Assembly (NCBI RefSeq): GCF_037975245.1
Contig: NC_092580.1
Span: 9,523,001-9,587,000, forward strand
Source of the DNA: Apostichopus japonicus
Lineage: Eukaryota; Echinodermata; Holothuroidea; Aspidochirotida; Stichopodidae
Length of the DNA stretch: 64,000 nucleotides
Reading direction: 5' to 3'
Shown: piece after piece, positions 62,901 through 64,000 of the stretch
Numbering within the stretch: the stretch's first letter is position 1
How the letters are laid out: each line of letters begins with the position of its first letter
Position numbers and translations under genes: made by a program
Notes under the pieces: generated by a model
What the model was told of the DNA's origin: nothing
The model's database searches: none
The model's input: the letters and a program-made list of their open reading frames with translations, nothing else

Positions 62901-62935
62901 GCATCAGAATCCATAATCAAAATTACAATCGCTAG
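59924..62935 (+). CDS. Retrotransposon endonuclease-reverse transcriptase (ORF2)
   Basis: A 1003-residue protein, taken from the first in-frame ATG; the frame has no stop or frameshift. An N-terminal hydrophobic run (about residues 24-45) precedes a basic KKRKRGKAGGVRKRL segment. The APE endonuclease spans about 115-330, with catalytic-type residues N122 (GNVQSLNNK), E153 (TETWL), D275/N277 (GDFNH) and S324-D325-H326. The reverse transcriptase spans about 560-870: D684 in FFDFSSAFN, GAPQGT at 742-747, D775-D776 in FADDTAL, and YLGVVLDNSLSW near 846-857. The C-terminus ends with the LPTGKTNRHLSSFVPQ-type block common in fish and invertebrate CR1/L2-like elements. It nicks target DNA and primes reverse transcription of its RNA there. 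All visible catalytic residues are present, so it may be enzymatically competent. Confidence 0.93.
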   Translation: MSSLKFYLFHRAMLFLRLISCCNMDLSVLYTVLCVLLIVSSSGLCQSMDFLTHTTHSHRPIQYTASELRSTKPRPGHLAEELLNMELPCEMKKRKRGKAGGVRKRLNARKFKPYLPSIIMGNVQSLNNKMDELHSCMSYTREFKHISMMSYTETWLNGSIPDSCVDINGFTLIRGDRDPELSQKQKGGGVCLYVNEQWCHPNHVTLKHYSCSTNAEILAVGLRPYYLPREFSHVIHLTVYVPNRNVATPAANELCTIIQDLEIAHPNAFMVIDGDFNHCSLKRNNTNYYQHVQCPTRDAAILDLCYSNVKGAYTAKPITKLGRSDHDMILLQPAYRPIVQRQKPKLLTVKQWSPAAIEDLQASLDLTDWDVFIDASEDIDELTQTITDYVNFCVDCTVPDKQIKVYANNKPWITKEVKKIINKKKKIFGQNNRDELRAVQKELDRAIKKGKDLYKCKIDSHFTGNNMKEVWAGIRLMSGYMKDNISTDKLLNTSREYANELNVFYNRFDHLDFSHEIGELREMLSMQSYPEQFLTVTAHEVRVEFSKLNVSKAAGPNGLLPRVLKLCSNQLCKIFAVIFNMSFNTQTVPTLWKRSCIIPIPKKNSIACMNDLRPVALTSVAMKTCERLVLRHLKPMVDQFLDPMQFAYRSNRSTEDAILYSLESLYSHLEHTTLGNSVRILFFDFSSAFNTIQPHILANKLLEMNVQCDFINWILNYLTNRPQYVSIRSSGCNSDVIFSNTGAPQGTVLAPFLFTLYTADARSSAESCSLVKFADDTALIGLMTKDDDTQYIEQISDFEKYCESNFLVLNVDKTKEMVIDFRKCGAIPSPVRIKAHDVERVDHYTYLGVVLDNSLSWHSHVDATLKNLNSRMHCLRKMKTFQIDERILTMFYTSTICGVWKYNLISWGGNARKEDQNRIDSLIRQTGRIIGNSQPPYSSCYTHLLQQKLDKILEDADHPLHGQFQNAVIPRSGRMRLPTGKTNRHLSSFVPQCIRIHNQNYNR

Positions 62936-63159
62936 TGTTCTTGCCCTCTGGTTACACCTTCACTGTTTTTGTCATACTTAGTCTTGCCATTGTTGGACTT
63001 TGTAATTTTATTGTATTATTGTTTTATGTGAGTCATTTTCCATGTGCTGTATTTTAATGTTATATCCATCTTATTCTGTACATCGAGCATTTAATTACCC
63101 GAAATGGGTTTAATAAAGTGAATCTTATCTTATCTTATCTTATCTTATCTTATCTTATC
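62936..63159 (+). other. Retrotransposon 3-prime UTR and TTATC tail
   Basis: A 3-prime UTR with AATAAA at 63112-63117, followed by about eight tandem TTATC units (63122-63159). Such short tandem tails are the recognition end used for target-primed reverse transcription in CR1/L2 relatives. Confidence 0.85.
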
Positions 63160-63165
63160 TTAATC
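63160..63165. repeat. TTAATC target duplication, right
   Basis: Second copy of the duplicated target; the satellite resumes as CGAACGAGCGG. Confidence 0.85.
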
Positions 63166-64000
63166 GAACGAGCGGTACCGATACATCGAATGTGCGGGAC
63201 CGATAAATCGAAAGTGCGGTACCGATAAATCGATTGTGCGGTACCGATTAATCGATTGTGCAGGACCGATAAATCGAAAGTGCGGTACCGATAAATCGAA
63301 TGTGCGGGACCGATAAATCGAATGTGCAATAACGATAAACCGAAAGTGCAATACTGATAAATCGAAAGTGCGGTACCGATAAATCGAACGTGCGATACCG
63401 ATAAATCAATTGTGCGGGACCGATAAGTCGAAAGTGCGATACCTATAAATCAAACGTGCGATACCGATAAATCGAATGTGCGGTACCGATAAATCGAACG
63501 TGCGATACCGATAAATCAATTGTGCGGGACCGATAAGTCGAAAGTGCGATACCTATAAATCAAACGTGCGATACCGATAAATCGAATGTGCGGTACCGAT
63601 AAATCGAACGTGCGATACCGATAAATCGATTATGCGGTACCGATAAATCGATTGGGCGGTACCGATAAATCGAATGTGCGACACCAATTAATCGAATGTG
63701 CGGTAGGCTACCGATAAATCGATTGTGCGGTTACGATAAATCTAATGTGCGAGACCGAGTAATCGAATGTGTGGTAGGCTACCGATAAATCGATTGTGCT
63801 GTACGGTTATATCGATTGTACGGTACCAATCAATAGAAAGTGCGATACCGATAAATCGAACGTGCGATACCGATTAATCAAATCTGCGGTACTGATAAGT
63901 CGAATGTGCGATACCGATAAATCGAATGTGCGATACCGAAAAATCGAACTTACGATACCGATTAATCGAATGTGCGGTACCGATAAATAGAAAGTGCGGT
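63160..64000 (+). repeat. 22-bp satellite array, final segment
   Basis: Same satellite and orientation, running off the window. Its last 300 bp match 53080-53390, and it includes another unoccupied copy of the outer-transposon site at 63868-63869. Confidence 0.97.

Larger units (their letters stand above)
59887..63159 (+). mobile_element. Non-LTR retrotransposon (CR1/L2/Rex-Babar type), 3.3 kb
   Basis: A clean insertion into a satellite monomer with a 6-bp target duplication. It has a 37-nt leader starting AGTGGCGCTGC, one intact ORF with an APE-type endonuclease and reverse transcriptase, a short 3-prime UTR with AATAAA at 63112-63117, and a tail of about eight TTATC units instead of poly(A). 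Microsatellite tails are usual in the CR1/L2 groups. No ORF1 is present, so the copy is either 5-prime truncated just before ORF2 or belongs to a single-ORF lineage. Confidence 0.93.

Noticed and set aside
1-64000. CRISPR-like short repeats
   Set aside because: Repeats are directly adjacent with no unique spacers, the context is eukaryotic, and there are no cas genes.
1-64000. tRNA, rRNA or other structured RNA genes
   Set aside because: No cloverleaf, A/B-box pair or rRNA-like segment was recognised by eye; a dedicated search was not possible.

Overview
This is a eukaryotic, almost certainly metazoan, window. The evidence is spliced-gene signals (polypyrimidine-CAG acceptors, GTAAGG/GTGGGT donors), AATAAA polyadenylation signals, cut-and-paste DNA transposons, and an APE-type non-LTR retrotransposon of the CR1/L2/Rex-Babar kind. 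An aquatic invertebrate or lower chordate seems most likely, but no single-copy host gene is present to fix the species. Nothing looks prokaryotic.

About 48.5 kb of the 64 kb is one satellite family with a 22-bp monomer, always in the same orientation. It occupies 1-32388, 44624-59886 and 63160-64000. Each monomer is three CG-initial blocks (CGATAAAT, CGAATGTG, CGGTAC), so CpGs lie 8, 8 and 6 bp apart. Monomer variants are organised into long, nearly identical nested tandem duplications with offsets of about 924, 1088, 1297, 4127, 4303, 6081 and 6173 bp. A 27-bp variant monomer carrying GGTAGGCTACC marks many unit boundaries. The many apparent small proteins with a 22-residue period are by-products: 66 bp (three monomers) reads as 22 codons.

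Three insertions interrupt the array. (1) A 12.2-kb DNA transposon, 32389-44623, has CACTGT-starting imperfect terminal inverted repeats, a TA target duplication confirmed by four unoccupied satellite copies of the same site, and clusters of subterminal TTAGTCA/TGACTAA palindromes. It holds leftward-reading exon-like fragments and a CpG-rich promoter near its right end. (2) Nested inside it, 37237-42411 behaves as a second transposon. It has a 32-bp perfect inverted repeat at its borders (including a palindromic AATT that may be the target duplication), TIR-related subterminal motifs, and a rightward gene for an RNase H-like transposase (38644-41193). (3) A 3.3-kb non-LTR retrotransposon, 59887-63159, has a 6-bp TTAATC target duplication, an intact endonuclease-reverse transcriptase ORF of 1003 codons, and a TTATC-repeat tail.

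The order of events that can be read is: satellite amplification and higher-order duplication, insertion of the CACTGT element into one copy of a repeated block, insertion of the inner element into it (order relative to the satellite insertion unknown), and an independent retrotransposon insertion further right. No tRNA, rRNA, CRISPR array or ordinary host gene was found. The near-perfect large repeats could also be affected by assembly errors.
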